Of a stretch of DNA of 64,000 nucleotides, positions 34,879 to 45,429 are shown in pieces. Within the stretch, counting starts at the first letter, position 1. Every line of letters begins with the position of its first letter. This stretch comes from Chlorobium sp. (GTDB lineage Bacteria; Bacteroidota; Chlorobiia; Chlorobiales; Chlorobiaceae): the NCBI RefSeq assembly GCF_021740465.1, contig NZ_JAIOZR010000006.1, positions 62,001 to 126,000 on the forward strand. Reading direction: 5' to 3'. The notes below the pieces were generated by a model, which did no database searches, was not told the DNA's origin, and saw only the letters and a list, made by a program, of their open reading frames with translations. A program made the position numbers and the translations under genes.

Positions 34879-36459
34879 TCAGATCGAGACGACTGCGGCC
34901 TCGGAAACGCCATCCACCTGTTTGATTTCATTGAGCAGGGTTGTCTCGACATTGCCGTCGACAACGATTGCCGTCATGGCGAGCAGCTTTTCCTCGTCCC
35001 TCGACAGCGCCACATAGGCGACATTGAGGTTGTGCTGCAAGAGGTGCTGGGTTACATTGGCAATGACTCCTGGCTTGTCGATGTTGTTGTAGATGATGAT
35101 AGTTCCTTCCGGTTTGAACTCCACGAGGAACTGGTCGATCATGACGATCCTGATCGCCTTGTCCCCGAACACGGTTCCGCCGATCATGCGTTTTTTCGTT
35201 CCGTTTTCAAGTTCCACCCGGATCAGATTGGTGTAGTCGGGATTTTCCTTCTCGAATTTCTGTTCGAGGGTAATGCCCATTTCGGCGGCCATGGTGAAGA
35301 CATTGATATAGTTGGTGTCGCTTGACTGACGTACGTCGAGAAAACCTTTGAGTGCGGCGGCGGCAATGACTTCGCTGTATTTCTGGAGATACTCCCCTGA
35401 AGTCCTGATGGTCATGGTGTGGGCTTCGAGTGGCGTGATCTGTGCAAGCGTGGAACCGAGTTTTTCGGCCAGCATAAGATATGAGGCGACCCCGGGAGCC
35501 TGCGCAAGTTCGACCGCCGAAGCATTCACTGCGCCTTCAAGCTTGCCTTTCTGTTTCCATTCGACAATCTGTTCGGCAATCTGAACGGCTACTTTCTGCT
35601 GTGCCTCGTTGGTTGATGCGGCGATGTGAGGTGTTACAATAACCCGTTCGAGTTTCAGCAGGGGATTATCCGGATTGACCGGTTCTGACTCGAAGACGTC
35701 GAGAGCTGCGGCCGCGACCTTTCCTGATGTTATGGCGTCGGCAAGATCCTCTTCGTTGACGATGCCGCCCCTTGCGCAGTTGATGATGATCACTCCCTCT
35801 TTCATCAGGGCGAAGGTCTCGTTGGAAATCAGGTTCCGGGTCGATTCGTTCAGCGACGAGTGGATGGTGATGACGTCCGCCCGGCTGAAATTCTCGTGCA
35901 GGGGGAGCAGTTCGATATTCAGATGCGCGGCATACTCGTCGGGGATCATGGGATCGTAGGCGATGGTTTTCATGCCGAACGCCTGCATGCGGGATGCCAC
36001 CTCACGCCCGATCTTGCCGAGTCCGATGATGGAGATGGTTTTACCCTCGAGCTCGATGCCGGTAAACTTTTTCTTGTTCCAGAGTCCTGCCTTGAGTTCC
36101 GCAGTCGCCTGGGGGATCATGCGCGCAGCGGCCATGAGCATGCCGCAGGCATGTTCGGCGGCCGAGACAGTGTTGCCTCCCGGGGTGTTCATGACGATGA
36201 TTCCATGCCGGGTAGCAGCTTCGATGTCGATATTGTCGACTCCGGCCCCGGCTCTTCCTATCAGTTTCAGGTTTTTGCCGCATTCGATGATTTCCGATGT
36301 CACCTTTGTAGCGCTTCTGACAATGAGCTTGTCGAACTCTCCGATGATCTCCTTAAGTTCTTCCTTGCTGATTTTCGGCTTTTCGGTAACATCAAAACCG
36401 TTTCGTTCAAGGATTTCGGCGCATTGCCGGTCAACACCGTCAGTGATCAGCACTTTCAT
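34879..36459 (-). CDS. serA: D-3-phosphoglycerate dehydrogenase
   Basis: First step of serine synthesis: oxidises 3-phosphoglycerate with NAD. A 526-residue long-form enzyme with substrate domain, NAD domain (GLGKIGREVASRMQAFG), active-site blocks VITIHSSLNESTRNLI, INCARGGIVNEEDL and TPHIAASTNEAQ, then the intervening ASB domain and a C-terminal ACT domain (IIYNNIDKPGVIANVTQHL) for serine feedback. It stands alone on the minus strand. Confidence 0.96.
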   Translation of the reverse strand: MKVLITDGVDRQCAEILERNGFDVTEKPKISKEELKEIIGEFDKLIVRSATKVTSEIIECGKNLKLIGRAGAGVDNIDIEAATRHGIIVMNTPGGNTVSAAEHACGMLMAAARMIPQATAELKAGLWNKKKFTGIELEGKTISIIGLGKIGREVASRMQAFGMKTIAYDPMIPDEYAAHLNIELLPLHENFSRADVITIHSSLNESTRNLISNETFALMKEGVIIINCARGGIVNEEDLADAITSGKVAAAALDVFESEPVNPDNPLLKLERVIVTPHIAASTNEAQQKVAVQIAEQIVEWKQKGKLEGAVNASAVELAQAPGVASYLMLAEKLGSTLAQITPLEAHTMTIRTSGEYLQKYSEVIAAAALKGFLDVRQSSDTNYINVFTMAAEMGITLEQKFEKENPDYTNLIRVELENGTKKRMIGGTVFGDKAIRIVMIDQFLVEFKPEGTIIIYNNIDKPGVIANVTQHLLQHNLNVAYVALSRDEEKLLAMTAIVVDGNVETTLLNEIKQVDGVSEAAVVSI

Positions 36460-36755
36460 CTTGCTTCTGATTGAGATTTCACGGAACTCTGTAAGAGACG
36501 ATTTTCTCTTGTTTTATGCAGGCTTCCCAAAAAAGGGCCTGTTTTTTGTCAATATATGTTTTTTTGCAGCTATGCGGCGAAGGAAATCGGTGCCTGAAGG
36601 GTTCCCGGGATCCCTGGAATGCTTTTCGGGAAGCACTGCCCTCTCCTTCCGGGAGGGCTGGAATTTATTGGTGTATTTACCGATTATATATTCGGGTTTT
36701 TTTTATCTTCCAAAGCTATAAAATTACAGAAAAAAAGATTTTCGCGGTATTACGG
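36460..36755. promoter_or_regulatory. Intergenic region between serA and DAHP synthase with hairpins
   Basis: 296 bases without a gene. Readable structures on the plus strand: AGGCTTCCCAAAAAAGGGCCT followed by GTTTTTTG (36521-36549), which could stop transcription, and a hairpin GCCCTCTCC/GGGAGGGC (36640-36660). They lie between the divergent starts of two amino-acid biosynthesis genes, so a leader or attenuation role for the downstream aro gene is conceivable, but no leader peptide or known riboswitch is identified. Confidence 0.35.
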
Positions 36756-37817
36756 ATGGAACAGTTACACGACTTAAGAGTCTCAACGATCAAGCGGCTT
36801 CCTTCTCCGAGGGCACTCAAGAAGCAGTTGCCGGTTGACGATCATATTGCTTCGACGGTCTGTTCGGGCCGTCATGAAGTTGAACATATATTGAACGGCA
36901 CGGACGGGCGGCTTCTGGTTATCGTCGGTCCCTGTTCGATCCACAGTGTGGATTCGGCTCTCGACTATGCAGAGAAGCTTTCCGGGATGAGGAAGGAGCT
37001 GCAGAACGAGCTTTGTATCATGATGCGGGTCTATTTCGAAAAGCCTCGCACGACGGTAGGCTGGAAAGGTTTCATCAACGATCCTCATCTTGATGATTCA
37101 TACGATATCGAGCACGGTCTCTATTACGCCCGCAAGCTTCTGATCGATATCAATGCCCTGGGTCTTCCCGCGGCAACCGAGTTTCTCGATCCCATTACAC
37201 CCCAGTATGTCGCCGATGTGGTGAGCTGGGCGGCTATAGGGGCAAGAACCATCGAGTCACAGACGCACCGTCAGATGGCCAGCGGCCTGTCGATGCCGGT
37301 CGGCTTCAAGAATTCCACGGATGGCCGCCTTGGCGTGGCCGTCGATGCCATCTGTTCTGCCATGCACCCGCACAGTTTTCTGGGTATTGACCAGGATGGC
37401 TTCAGCAGTGTGATAACCACCAAAGGGAATCCTTGTGGCCATCTTGTGCTCAGGGGGGGAGCTGTTCCGAATTACGACCCACAAAGCATTGCAAGTGCTG
37501 AAATGCTGCTTGAAAAGGCAGGTCTGCCGCAAACCCTCCTGGTGGACTGCAGCCATGCGAATTCCGGCAAGAAGCATGCCCAGCAGTTGAAAGTCTGGGA
37601 GAACATCCTCGAACAGAAAGCCGTCGGCAACAAGAGCATTGCCGGTGTCATGATCGAGAGTAATCTCTGTTCGGGCAACCAGCCGTTTCCTGAAGATCCT
37701 GAAAAACTCCGGTACGGTGTTTCGATAACCGATGAGTGCATCTCCTGGGAGGAGACAGCCCGGATGCTTCGCGAGGGTGCTGAAGTCATGGGAAAACTCG
37801 TTTCAAAAGAAGTATAG
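36756..37817 (+). CDS. aroG: 3-deoxy-7-phosphoheptulonate (DAHP) synthase, class I AroFGH type
   Basis: Condenses phosphoenolpyruvate and erythrose 4-phosphate at the entry to aromatic synthesis. The 353-residue enzyme starts at 36756 ([10 protein letters not shown]); the frame is open for another 240 bases upstream but without family similarity. Motifs: [88 protein letters not shown] and [11 protein letters not shown]. The N-terminal extension typical of the feedback-inhibited AroFGH group is present. Which aromatic amino acid inhibits it cannot be said. Confidence 0.94.
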   Translation: MEQLHDLRVSTIKRLPSPRALKKQLPVDDHIASTVCSGRHEVEHILNGTDGRLLVIVGPCSIHSVDSALDYAEKLSGMRKELQNELCIMMRVYFEKPRTTVGWKGFINDPHLDDSYDIEHGLYYARKLLIDINALGLPAATEFLDPITPQYVADVVSWAAIGARTIESQTHRQMASGLSMPVGFKNSTDGRLGVAVDAICSAMHPHSFLGIDQDGFSSVITTKGNPCGHLVLRGGAVPNYDPQSIASAEMLLEKAGLPQTLLVDCSHANSGKKHAQQLKVWENILEQKAVGNKSIAGVMIESNLCSGNQPFPEDPEKLRYGVSITDECISWEETARMLREGAEVMGKLVSKEV

Positions 37818-37836
37818 TCATCCTAACATATAATCC

Positions 37837-38049
37837 ATGAGAACCATGAATATCGATCGTCTTGTTTTTGCTTTTGCCGGCTGTTTTGTGCTTGTGAGCG
37901 TCCTGCTTTCCGTCTATCATAATCAGAACTGGCTCTGGTTTACCGGCTTTGTCGGTCTCAACCTTTTTCAGGCAGCCTTTACCGGATTCTGTCCGCTGGC
38001 CAAAATCCTGAAAGCTGCTGGTGTTCAGCCGGGAGAGGCCTTTAAATAA
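37837..38049 (+). CDS. DUF2892 (YgaP membrane-domain-like) small membrane protein
   Basis: A 70-residue protein with two hydrophobic helices: [19 protein letters not shown] and [27 protein letters not shown]. The NxFQxxFTGFCPLxxxL pattern is the DUF2892 signature, known as the membrane half of YgaP rhodaneses. Here the rhodanese is absent. Start at 37837 or 37846. It sits 19 bases after the DAHP synthase and is closed by the terminator at 38073. In a sulfur-oxidising bacterium it may assist sulfur handling (inference). Confidence 0.85.
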   Translation: MRTMNIDRLVFAFAGCFVLVSVLLSVYHNQNWLWFTGFVGLNLFQAAFTGFCPLAKILKAAGVQPGEAFK

Positions 38050-38072
38050 AGAGTCTCGTTCCGCAGAATTGC

Positions 38073-38100
38073 AATCCCCCTTTAGAGGGGGATTTTTTTT
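38073..38100 (+). terminator. Rho-independent terminator
   Basis: AATCCCCCT and AGGGGGATT form a 9-bp stem with a short loop, followed by further T (eight in a row counting the end of the stem). It ends the DAHP synthase/DUF2892 transcript. Confidence 0.93.
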
Positions 38101-38123
38101 CTCCAATCGCACCATACAGCATC

Positions 38124-39260
38124 ATGACTATTGAAATCAGGCAGGTCAGCACCAGAAAAGAGCGAAAGCAGTTCATCACTTTTGCCTGGCAGGTTTACCG
38201 TAACGACCCTGAACTGAACCGGTACTGGGTTCCGCCGGTCATTGCCGATTACATGAAAACCCTCGACAGGGAGGTTTTTCCGCTTTACGATCATGCTGAC
38301 CTTGCAATGTTTACAGCCTGGAAGGACGGAAAGCTTTCCGGGACGATAGCCGCCGTGGAAAACCTTCGTCACAATGAAGTGCATCAGGACCGTGTCGGTT
38401 TCTGGGGCTTTTTCGAGTGTTTCAACGACCAGCAGGTTGCCGATGCGCTCTTCAGCGCCGCAGCCGGATGGCTGAAAAAGAAAGGGCTCGATACCATGCG
38501 GGGTCCGGTCAGCCCCTCGATGAACGATCAGTGCGGCATGCTTGTCAAAGGCTTCGACAGCTCTCCGGTGTTTCTCATGCTCTATAATCCGCCCTATTAC
38601 AACGATCTTGTGCTGAAGTCCGGTCACCATACCGGGCAGGAGCTGCTGGCCTGGTATATCGACCAGTCGATCATCGATATCCAGCGGCTCAGAAAGATCG
38701 CCGCTCATGTCATGAAACGCGAGGGTCTCTCCATCCGGATCATGAATATGAAGGATTTCGACCGGGAGATCGAACGGGTAAGGGATATCTACAACAAGGC
38801 GTGGGAGAAGAACTGGGGGTTCGTACCCATGACCGACAGGGAGTTCGATTTTATGGCAAAAAGTCTCAAGCCTGTTGCCAATCCCCACTATATCTACTTT
38901 GTCGAAGACCGCGACAAGCGGACTATCGGTTTTTCACTCTCGCTTCCCGACATCAATCAGGCACTGAAGCATGTCAACGGCAATCCCTTTTCGCTATCCG
39001 GATTTATCAAATACCTCTGGTACAGTCGCAACATCAGTACCGTCAGAACCATAACAATGGGCGTGCTGCCCGAATATCGCAACAAGGGAATCGACAGCAT
39101 TCTCAACACCCATATTGCCGATTATGGAGGCAAACACGGGGTGTTTGCCAGCGAAATGAGCTGGGTGCTGAAGTCCAACGAGGCGATGAGCAAACTCGCA
39201 AAGGTGATCGGAGGAAAGCCCTACAAGGAGTATGTGATCTACGAGAAAACGATTGCATGA
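38124..39260 (+). CDS. GNAT-like N-acyltransferase family protein, two-domain
   Basis: A 378-residue protein with a GNAT-like layout in both halves. The N-terminal half reads RQVSTRKERKQFITFAWQVYRNDP, with MRGPVSPSMNDQCGMLVKGF in the middle; the second half ends in RTITMGVLPEYRNKGIDSIL, where the P-loop-like RNKGI fits acetyl-CoA binding. Proteins of this kind are widespread and uncharacterised; no substrate is inferred. It lies between two clear terminators, so it is monocistronic. Confidence 0.82.
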   Translation: MTIEIRQVSTRKERKQFITFAWQVYRNDPELNRYWVPPVIADYMKTLDREVFPLYDHADLAMFTAWKDGKLSGTIAAVENLRHNEVHQDRVGFWGFFECFNDQQVADALFSAAAGWLKKKGLDTMRGPVSPSMNDQCGMLVKGFDSSPVFLMLYNPPYYNDLVLKSGHHTGQELLAWYIDQSIIDIQRLRKIAAHVMKREGLSIRIMNMKDFDREIERVRDIYNKAWEKNWGFVPMTDREFDFMAKSLKPVANPHYIYFVEDRDKRTIGFSLSLPDINQALKHVNGNPFSLSGFIKYLWYSRNISTVRTITMGVLPEYRNKGIDSILNTHIADYGGKHGVFASEMSWVLKSNEAMSKLAKVIGGKPYKEYVIYEKTIA

Positions 39261-39281
39261 CGTTTCTTGCCGGATTAAAAA

Positions 39282-39316
39282 AACAGAAAGGAGCCGTTTC
39301 GGGCTCCTTTTCTGTT
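39282..39316. terminator. Terminator between the GNAT gene and the porin gene
   Basis: AACAGAAAGGAGCC and GGCTCCTTTTCTGTT pair around GTTTCG, a long stem with A-rich and T-rich flanks. It can serve both convergent genes. Confidence 0.85.
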
Positions 39317-39351
39317 ACACACACACGGAGAAAAGAACAGTTACCTTCGGT

Positions 39352-40035
39352 TCAGAACGATGCCATGAAGACGAGGTGCGACTTTTCGGTATCGGGATTG
39401 TAGATGTATGACGCGGTGTAGCGGTCTTTCGATACCGAGATGCCGGTGTTGACCAGTGCGATGTCGTCGCTTTCTTCGATACCGTACTGATCGCCGTAGT
39501 AATCTTCGTCACCAGCTCCGACAACAGCTTTTGCACTGTAACCGTCCTTGTCGTAGAATTTATAGCCGGCTTCGAAATATTTGGCATTATCATAATCGTT
39601 GCCGCCCACGAACATGGCTGCAAGGAGGCTCAGGTTTTCATGGCTGTAACCGACGCTGACTTCAAGGGTGTTTGGCCCGTCACTGGTGAAATCGAAGCTG
39701 TCGGAATTGCCGTCTACCGGTACATAGTAGTCGGTAAGCGTCAGGCTGAGCGGGCCTACAGGCACGGTGAGGTACAGATCCACTTCCTTGTATCTCTGGC
39801 CGTCGTTCTCGGAGATGGCGTATGATCCCCATGCGCCTACCACGATACCGATGCCGGGAAAGGTGTAGGAGAGTGCAGGCTGGATTGCCGGTGAGTCACC
39901 GAGCTCTCCGCCTCTCCATACGTAGCTGCTCACCACGTCGGCACCGATCTTGAATCCTTCAGCCTGTGCGGTGCTGCCCAGTCCTGCAAAGAGTGCTATG
40001 GCGAGGGTTGCGAGTTTTGCGGTTTTCTTCATCAT
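39352..40035 (-). CDS. TorF-family putative outer-membrane porin
   Basis: A 227-residue exported protein with signal peptide (LATLAIALFAGLGSTAQA) and a barrel-like sequence: GADVVSSYVWRGGELGDSPAIQPAL fits the TorF family N-terminus (SxYxWRG), followed by alternating strands and a terminal Phe (HLVFMASF) typical of BAM substrates. It lies downstream of glnB and amtB on the same strand, about 100 bases after glnB, so it may share nitrogen control. Pore specificity is unknown. Confidence 0.8.
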   Translation of the reverse strand: MMKKTAKLATLAIALFAGLGSTAQAEGFKIGADVVSSYVWRGGELGDSPAIQPALSYTFPGIGIVVGAWGSYAISENDGQRYKEVDLYLTVPVGPLSLTLTDYYVPVDGNSDSFDFTSDGPNTLEVSVGYSHENLSLLAAMFVGGNDYDNAKYFEAGYKFYDKDGYSAKAVVGAGDEDYYGDQYGIEESDDIALVNTGISVSKDRYTASYIYNPDTEKSHLVFMASF

Positions 40036-40134
40036 TCCTTGTACTCCTGTTTCTGTTGTTGTGATGTTGTTTCCGGCAGCTCCGTTCTTCCGGAACGGAG
40101 CTGCCCGTTGGTTGTTGTTGCGTGAAAAAAAACT

Positions 40135-40476
40135 TCAGCCTATGGCGTCATGTCCGGTTTCCTCGGTTCTGATGCGGATGCACTGGGGAAGATCGAATAC
40201 GAAGATTTTTCCGTCACCGATCTCTCCCGTTTTGGCTCCCTTGACGATCGCCTTGACGGTTTTGTCTGCGAACTCGTCATTGACACCGATCTCTATCTTC
40301 ACCTTCTTGAGAAGGTTGACCTCACTTGGTACGCCGCGGTACACTTCAGTGTATCCTCCCTGGGCGCCGCACCCGAGAGCATTGGTCACCGTCATTTTTC
40401 TCACCCCTACTTCCGCGAGCGCAGCCTTCACGTCGGGCAGTTTGTGGGGCTGAATCATTGCGACAATGTATTTCAT
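40135..40476 (-). CDS. glnB: Nitrogen regulatory protein PII (GlnB/GlnK family) lacking Tyr51
   Basis: A 113-residue trimeric signal protein that binds 2-oxoglutarate, ATP/ADP and gates AmtB. Colinear with E. coli GlnB without gaps through the T-loop: [17 protein letters not shown] has Tyr46 but Ser at position 51, the uridylylated Tyr in enteric PII. GlnB residue Lys40 is Gly here. The C-terminal [24 protein letters not shown] is normal. The gene follows amtB by 21 bases, the common amtB-glnK arrangement, so its main target is likely AmtB. Control by uridylylation at 51 is excluded. Confidence 0.95.
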   Translation of the reverse strand: MKYIVAMIQPHKLPDVKAALAEVGVRKMTVTNALGCGAQGGYTEVYRGVPSEVNLLKKVKIEIGVNDEFADKTVKAIVKGAKTGEIGDGKIFVFDLPQCIRIRTEETGHDAIG

Positions 40477-40497
40477 GCGTAAGCTCCGGTTTTAACG

Positions 40498-41823
<1,326 letters not shown>

Positions 41824-41933
41824 ACCGATGACTGTTTACTGTTTGAAAGACTGTTACTGCTGTTTCCAACGAAAATTCTTTTTTGAATTTCTGATTAAAT
41901 ATAAAATAATGACGCAAATATACAAATAAGTAG

Positions 41934-41973
41934 TAATTATTTAATTCAAAATACGCATAAGCTTAAATAATTA
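41934..41973. promoter_or_regulatory. AT-only inverted repeat upstream of amtB
   Basis: TAATTATTTAA (41934-41944) and TTAAATAATTA (41963-41973) are perfect 11-bp complements with 18 bases between. The repeat lies 111 bases before the amtB start and about 95 before the divergent RsbW-like gene, within an AT-rich stretch. It may be an operator or simply part of AT-rich promoter DNA; no known regulator consensus is matched. Confidence 0.35.
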
Positions 41974-42068
41974 AGCCTATACATCGGGTGGTTGCGGAGT
42001 TGCCGGGGTCAGGGCAGAATGGTAAATTCAGCAGGTGTCATGAATTTCGTTCACATGTCGTCCGTTCG

Positions 42069-42482
42069 ATGAAAAACCATACTGTCGTTTTGAAAAGCAG
42101 GGGTGAAGAGTTTGCCGCCCTTCAGCAGGCGTTGGTTTTATTCGGATTCGAAGCCGGATACAGTGCAGGATTTATCTCGACGCTGGAGCTGACATTCAAG
42201 GAGGCGTTTCTTAATGCCGTAATGCACGGGAACCATGAAAACGAATCGCTTCCGGTTACCGTATCCCTCAATGCCGAATCTGGCGGAAATCTGCTTGAGG
42301 TAACCTTCAGGGACTGCGGCCCCGGCTTTCAGCCGGACGATCTTCCGGATCCTACAACTCCCGATCGACTGCATATAACATCGGGTCGAGGGGTGCACCT
42401 GATCCGGAGCTATGCCGAAATTGCGGATGCCCGAGCCGATGCTTCGGGCTTTTCACTCACCTTGCGTTATGTTCCCTGCTGA
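42069..42482 (+). CDS. RsbW-like ATP-binding (HATPase_c_2) regulator
   Basis: A 137-residue GHKL ATPase of the anti-sigma-factor kinase type. Motifs: ELTFKEAFLNAVMHGN (N box), VTFRDCGPGFQPDD (G1 box) and SGRGVHLIRSYAE (G2). Start taken at 42069 (MKNHTVVLKS), where the domain begins; the frame is open further upstream. No sigma factor or STAS gene is adjacent; the STAS protein at 23469 is a possible partner. The pgi gene follows after 33 bases. Confidence 0.85.
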   Translation: MKNHTVVLKSRGEEFAALQQALVLFGFEAGYSAGFISTLELTFKEAFLNAVMHGNHENESLPVTVSLNAESGGNLLEVTFRDCGPGFQPDDLPDPTTPDRLHITSGRGVHLIRSYAEIADARADASGFSLTLRYVPC

Positions 42483-42515
42483 TTTTTCTTAATTAAACCG
42501 GTACACTACAACGAT

Positions 42516-44165
42516 ATGGATATTTCGAAAAGCGCTGCATGGAACGCCCTGCAGCTTCACAGAGAGGAACTTGAGCCGGTTGCCTTGCGCATGCTGTTTC
42601 AGGAGGACCCGTCGAGGTTCGAGAGTTTTTCGTTGAGGCAGGGCTCGCTTCTTCTTGACTACTCGAAAAACCGGATCACTTCGCGTACGATGGAGCTGCT
42701 CGTTGACCTTGCCCGTACTGCGGGGGTCGAAGAGAAGCGGCGGCGGATGTTCGAGGGAGAGCCGATCAATCTTACGGAAAACAGGGCCGTACTGCATACG
42801 GCATTGCGCAGGCCTCCGGGTTACACTCTTGTCGTGGACGGGCTCGATGTGCCCGGAGAGGTGACCGGCGTGCTCCGGCAGATGCAGGAGTTTTCGGAAA
42901 AGGTTATTTCCGGAACATGGAAAGGGTTTACCGGAAAACGGATAACCGATGTGGTCAATATCGGTATCGGGGGTTCCGATCTTGGACCTTATATGGTTAC
43001 CGAAGCTCTCAAGCCGTTCGCGCATGGAAAGATCGCTGTGCATTTCGTTTCCAATATCGACGGAACGCATATCAGCGAGACCCTGAAAAAGGTTGATCCC
43101 GAAACAACCCTGTTCATTATTGCCTCAAAAACATTCACGACGCAGGAAACCCTTACCAATGCCCTGAGTGCACGGGCCTGGTTTCTCTCCTTTGCCGCGG
43201 ATGAACGGCACATCGCCCGACATTTTGCTGCCGTGTCCACAAACAGGGAGAAGGTCGCGGAATTCGGTATCGACCTGTCGAGCATGTTCAGATTCTGGGA
43301 CTGGGTCGGGGGCAGGTATTCGCTGTGGTCCTCGATAGGCCTCTCCATAGCCCTCTATCTTGGCTTCGAAGGTTTTTCGGAGCTGCTCGCGGGCGCTCAT
43401 GCCATGGATGAGCATTTCCGCAATGCGCCGCTTGAAGAGAATATGCCGGTCATCATGGCGCTTCTCGGAGTCTGGTACAACAACTTTTTCAATGCCGGCT
43501 CTCACGCCGTGATTCCTTACGATCAGTATCTGCACCGTTTTCCAGCCTATCTGCAGCAGCTCGATATGGAAAGCAACGGCAAACGGGTCGATTGCGACGG
43601 TATGACTGTAGGGTATGCTACCGGTCCGGTCATCTGGGGCGAGCCCGGCACCAATTCCCAGCACGCCTTTTTCCAGCTTCTGCATCAGGGCCCGGGCTTC
43701 ATTCCCGCTGACTTTATCGTGCCGCTGAAGAGCCAGAACCCGCTGGGGGAACATCACGATATGCTTATAGCGAACTGTTTTGCCCAGACAGAGGCGCTGA
43801 TGAGGGGGAAAACCGGGGATGAGGCTCGCGAAGAGCTTGAAAGGGCGGGTTTCGATGCCGATGCCATAGCGATGCTCGTGCCGCACAAGGTTTTTCCGGG
43901 AAACCGTCCGACAAACACGCTGCTTTTCGACGAACTCGATCCCTTCTCGATAGGCAACCTGATCGCTCTCTATGAGCACAAGGTTTTCGTGCAGGGTGTC
44001 GTGTGGCAGATCAACTCGTTCGACCAGTGGGGGGTGGAACTCGGCAAGCAGCTTGCCAGGGCGATTCTTCCCGAACTGCAGGCAGAAGGTGGGGTGTGTG
44101 GCCATGACGGTTCAACCAACGCCCTGATCAACCTCTATCGCGAAAAACGTCAGAAGCTTTCCTGA
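42516..44165 (+). CDS. pgi: Glucose-6-phosphate isomerase
   Basis: Interconverts glucose 6-phosphate and fructose 6-phosphate. The 549-residue enzyme is full-length. Motifs: [52 protein letters not shown] and [18 protein letters not shown] with the catalytic Glu and His, plus Lys near the C-terminus in [15 protein letters not shown]. The last 16 bases overlap the 3' end of apbE on the other strand. Confidence 0.97.
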   Translation: MDISKSAAWNALQLHREELEPVALRMLFQEDPSRFESFSLRQGSLLLDYSKNRITSRTMELLVDLARTAGVEEKRRRMFEGEPINLTENRAVLHTALRRPPGYTLVVDGLDVPGEVTGVLRQMQEFSEKVISGTWKGFTGKRITDVVNIGIGGSDLGPYMVTEALKPFAHGKIAVHFVSNIDGTHISETLKKVDPETTLFIIASKTFTTQETLTNALSARAWFLSFAADERHIARHFAAVSTNREKVAEFGIDLSSMFRFWDWVGGRYSLWSSIGLSIALYLGFEGFSELLAGAHAMDEHFRNAPLEENMPVIMALLGVWYNNFFNAGSHAVIPYDQYLHRFPAYLQQLDMESNGKRVDCDGMTVGYATGPVIWGEPGTNSQHAFFQLLHQGPGFIPADFIVPLKSQNPLGEHHDMLIANCFAQTEALMRGKTGDEAREELERAGFDADAIAMLVPHKVFPGNRPTNTLLFDELDPFSIGNLIALYEHKVFVQGVVWQINSFDQWGVELGKQLARAILPELQAEGGVCGHDGSTNALINLYREKRQKLS

Positions 44166-45190
44166 ACGCTGAATTCTTCGATGTAGTGTCCAAGATTCGG
44201 GCTGCGGAGTAACCTGTTCTCCCTGTCGATCAGGATAAATGCTGCCGAAGGGTCCTGCAGGATTACCTGCAGGGCCTTTTTGTTGCCCATGATGAAGAAT
44301 GCCGTCGCATAAGCGTCGGCTTTTGCCGGATCATCGGAAAAAACCGTTGCACTTTTCAACCCTTCGGACGGATAGCCGGTTTTCAGGTCGATGATGTGAT
44401 GGTACCGTTTTCCCCTCCAGGTGAAATAGTTTTCATAGTCGCCGCTTGTGGCAATGCCGCACGGTTTTTTCACCCTGAAGGCAACAACCGGCCTCTCTTC
44501 CTGTGCATCAGGATTTTTTATTCCTGATGTCCATAATCCCCCTTTTTTTCGACCGCTGACATAGAGATCGCCTCCGGCATTGATGATGAAGTTCGTGATG
44601 CCGTGCCTGCGCAGCACCTCACCGGCCTGCCATGCGGCATAGCCCTTTGCAATGCCGCCGAAACCGATTTTCATGCCTTCTTTTTTCAGAAAGAGGGTTC
44701 GCCTTAGCGTATCGAGTTCAATCTGCCGATAATCGACCTTTGCTTTTGCCTTGGCGATGCTGTCTGCGGAAGGCGGAATTTTCCGGTTTTTAACGTTCCA
44801 GAGCTTTCCGAGCGGGAGGAAGGTGACGTCGAAAGCTCCATCAGTGATCCGGGCTATATCGAGAGCGGTAAGGGTGACGGTTACTACCGGTTGCGGAACG
44901 GCAACCTTCTCTTTTCCCGCTTTTTGTGCGACTTCTGAAACCGGACTTGTTTCCCGCCATTCGCTCAGGTCGGATTCCAGTTCCGAAATTTTGCGGAATG
45001 CCGCGTTGAACGCTTCACGGGTTTTTTCTTCATCGATATTCGTGGTTTCGGCTTTAATTTTCATGGCAGTGCCCATCAGCACCTTTTCCTGTTCGTACAT
45101 GCGGAGATTTTCCTCCGGAGGGGCACAGGAGAAGAGCGGGAGGAGGCAGAAAATCAGGATCGTTCGAAGATGGGTGGAACGGGTCAGCAT
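44150..45190 (-). CDS. apbE: FAD:protein FMN transferase, lipoprotein
   Basis: Attaches FMN covalently to Thr/Ser of Rnf, Nqr and related flavoproteins on the outer side of the membrane. The start at 45190 ([11 protein letters not shown]) gives a lipoprotein signal with lipobox LFSCAPP. Motifs of the 346-residue protein: [52 protein letters not shown] and [28 protein letters not shown]. It lies beside the mrp operon and about 7 kb from rnfG/rnfD, its likely substrates. The 239-base gap to mrpA is divergent promoter space. Confidence 0.94.
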   Translation of the reverse strand: MLTRSTHLRTILIFCLLPLFSCAPPEENLRMYEQEKVLMGTAMKIKAETTNIDEEKTREAFNAAFRKISELESDLSEWRETSPVSEVAQKAGKEKVAVPQPVVTVTLTALDIARITDGAFDVTFLPLGKLWNVKNRKIPPSADSIAKAKAKVDYRQIELDTLRRTLFLKKEGMKIGFGGIAKGYAAWQAGEVLRRHGITNFIINAGGDLYVSGRKKGGLWTSGIKNPDAQEERPVVAFRVKKPCGIATSGDYENYFTWRGKRYHHIIDLKTGYPSEGLKSATVFSDDPAKADAYATAFFIMGNKKALQVILQDPSAAFILIDRENRLLRSPNLGHYIEEFSVQESF

Positions 45191-45429
45191 GAACAGATTG
45201 TATCTATGGTTGTCCGACAGAGCGGTTGATCGAAAATAAGAAAAAATGCAGGTCAATGTCAGGTTTACGGTTATTTTGATTGTATCTTGTTATATTAAAA
45301 ATAGTTGGTGATAAAATAACCTGCGGGCTGCAAAGCAGGAGATATATCCGGCTGTGCCGGATGCCGTTATGTTTATGCATCTGATGATTATACGACCGGT
45401 GTGCAGCCCATATTTTCAGGAGTGGAATC

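Noticed and set aside
36516-36755. N-terminal extension of DAHP synthase by 80 codons
   Set aside because: The extension has no DAHP-synthase similarity and covers the hairpins; the family start is at 36756.
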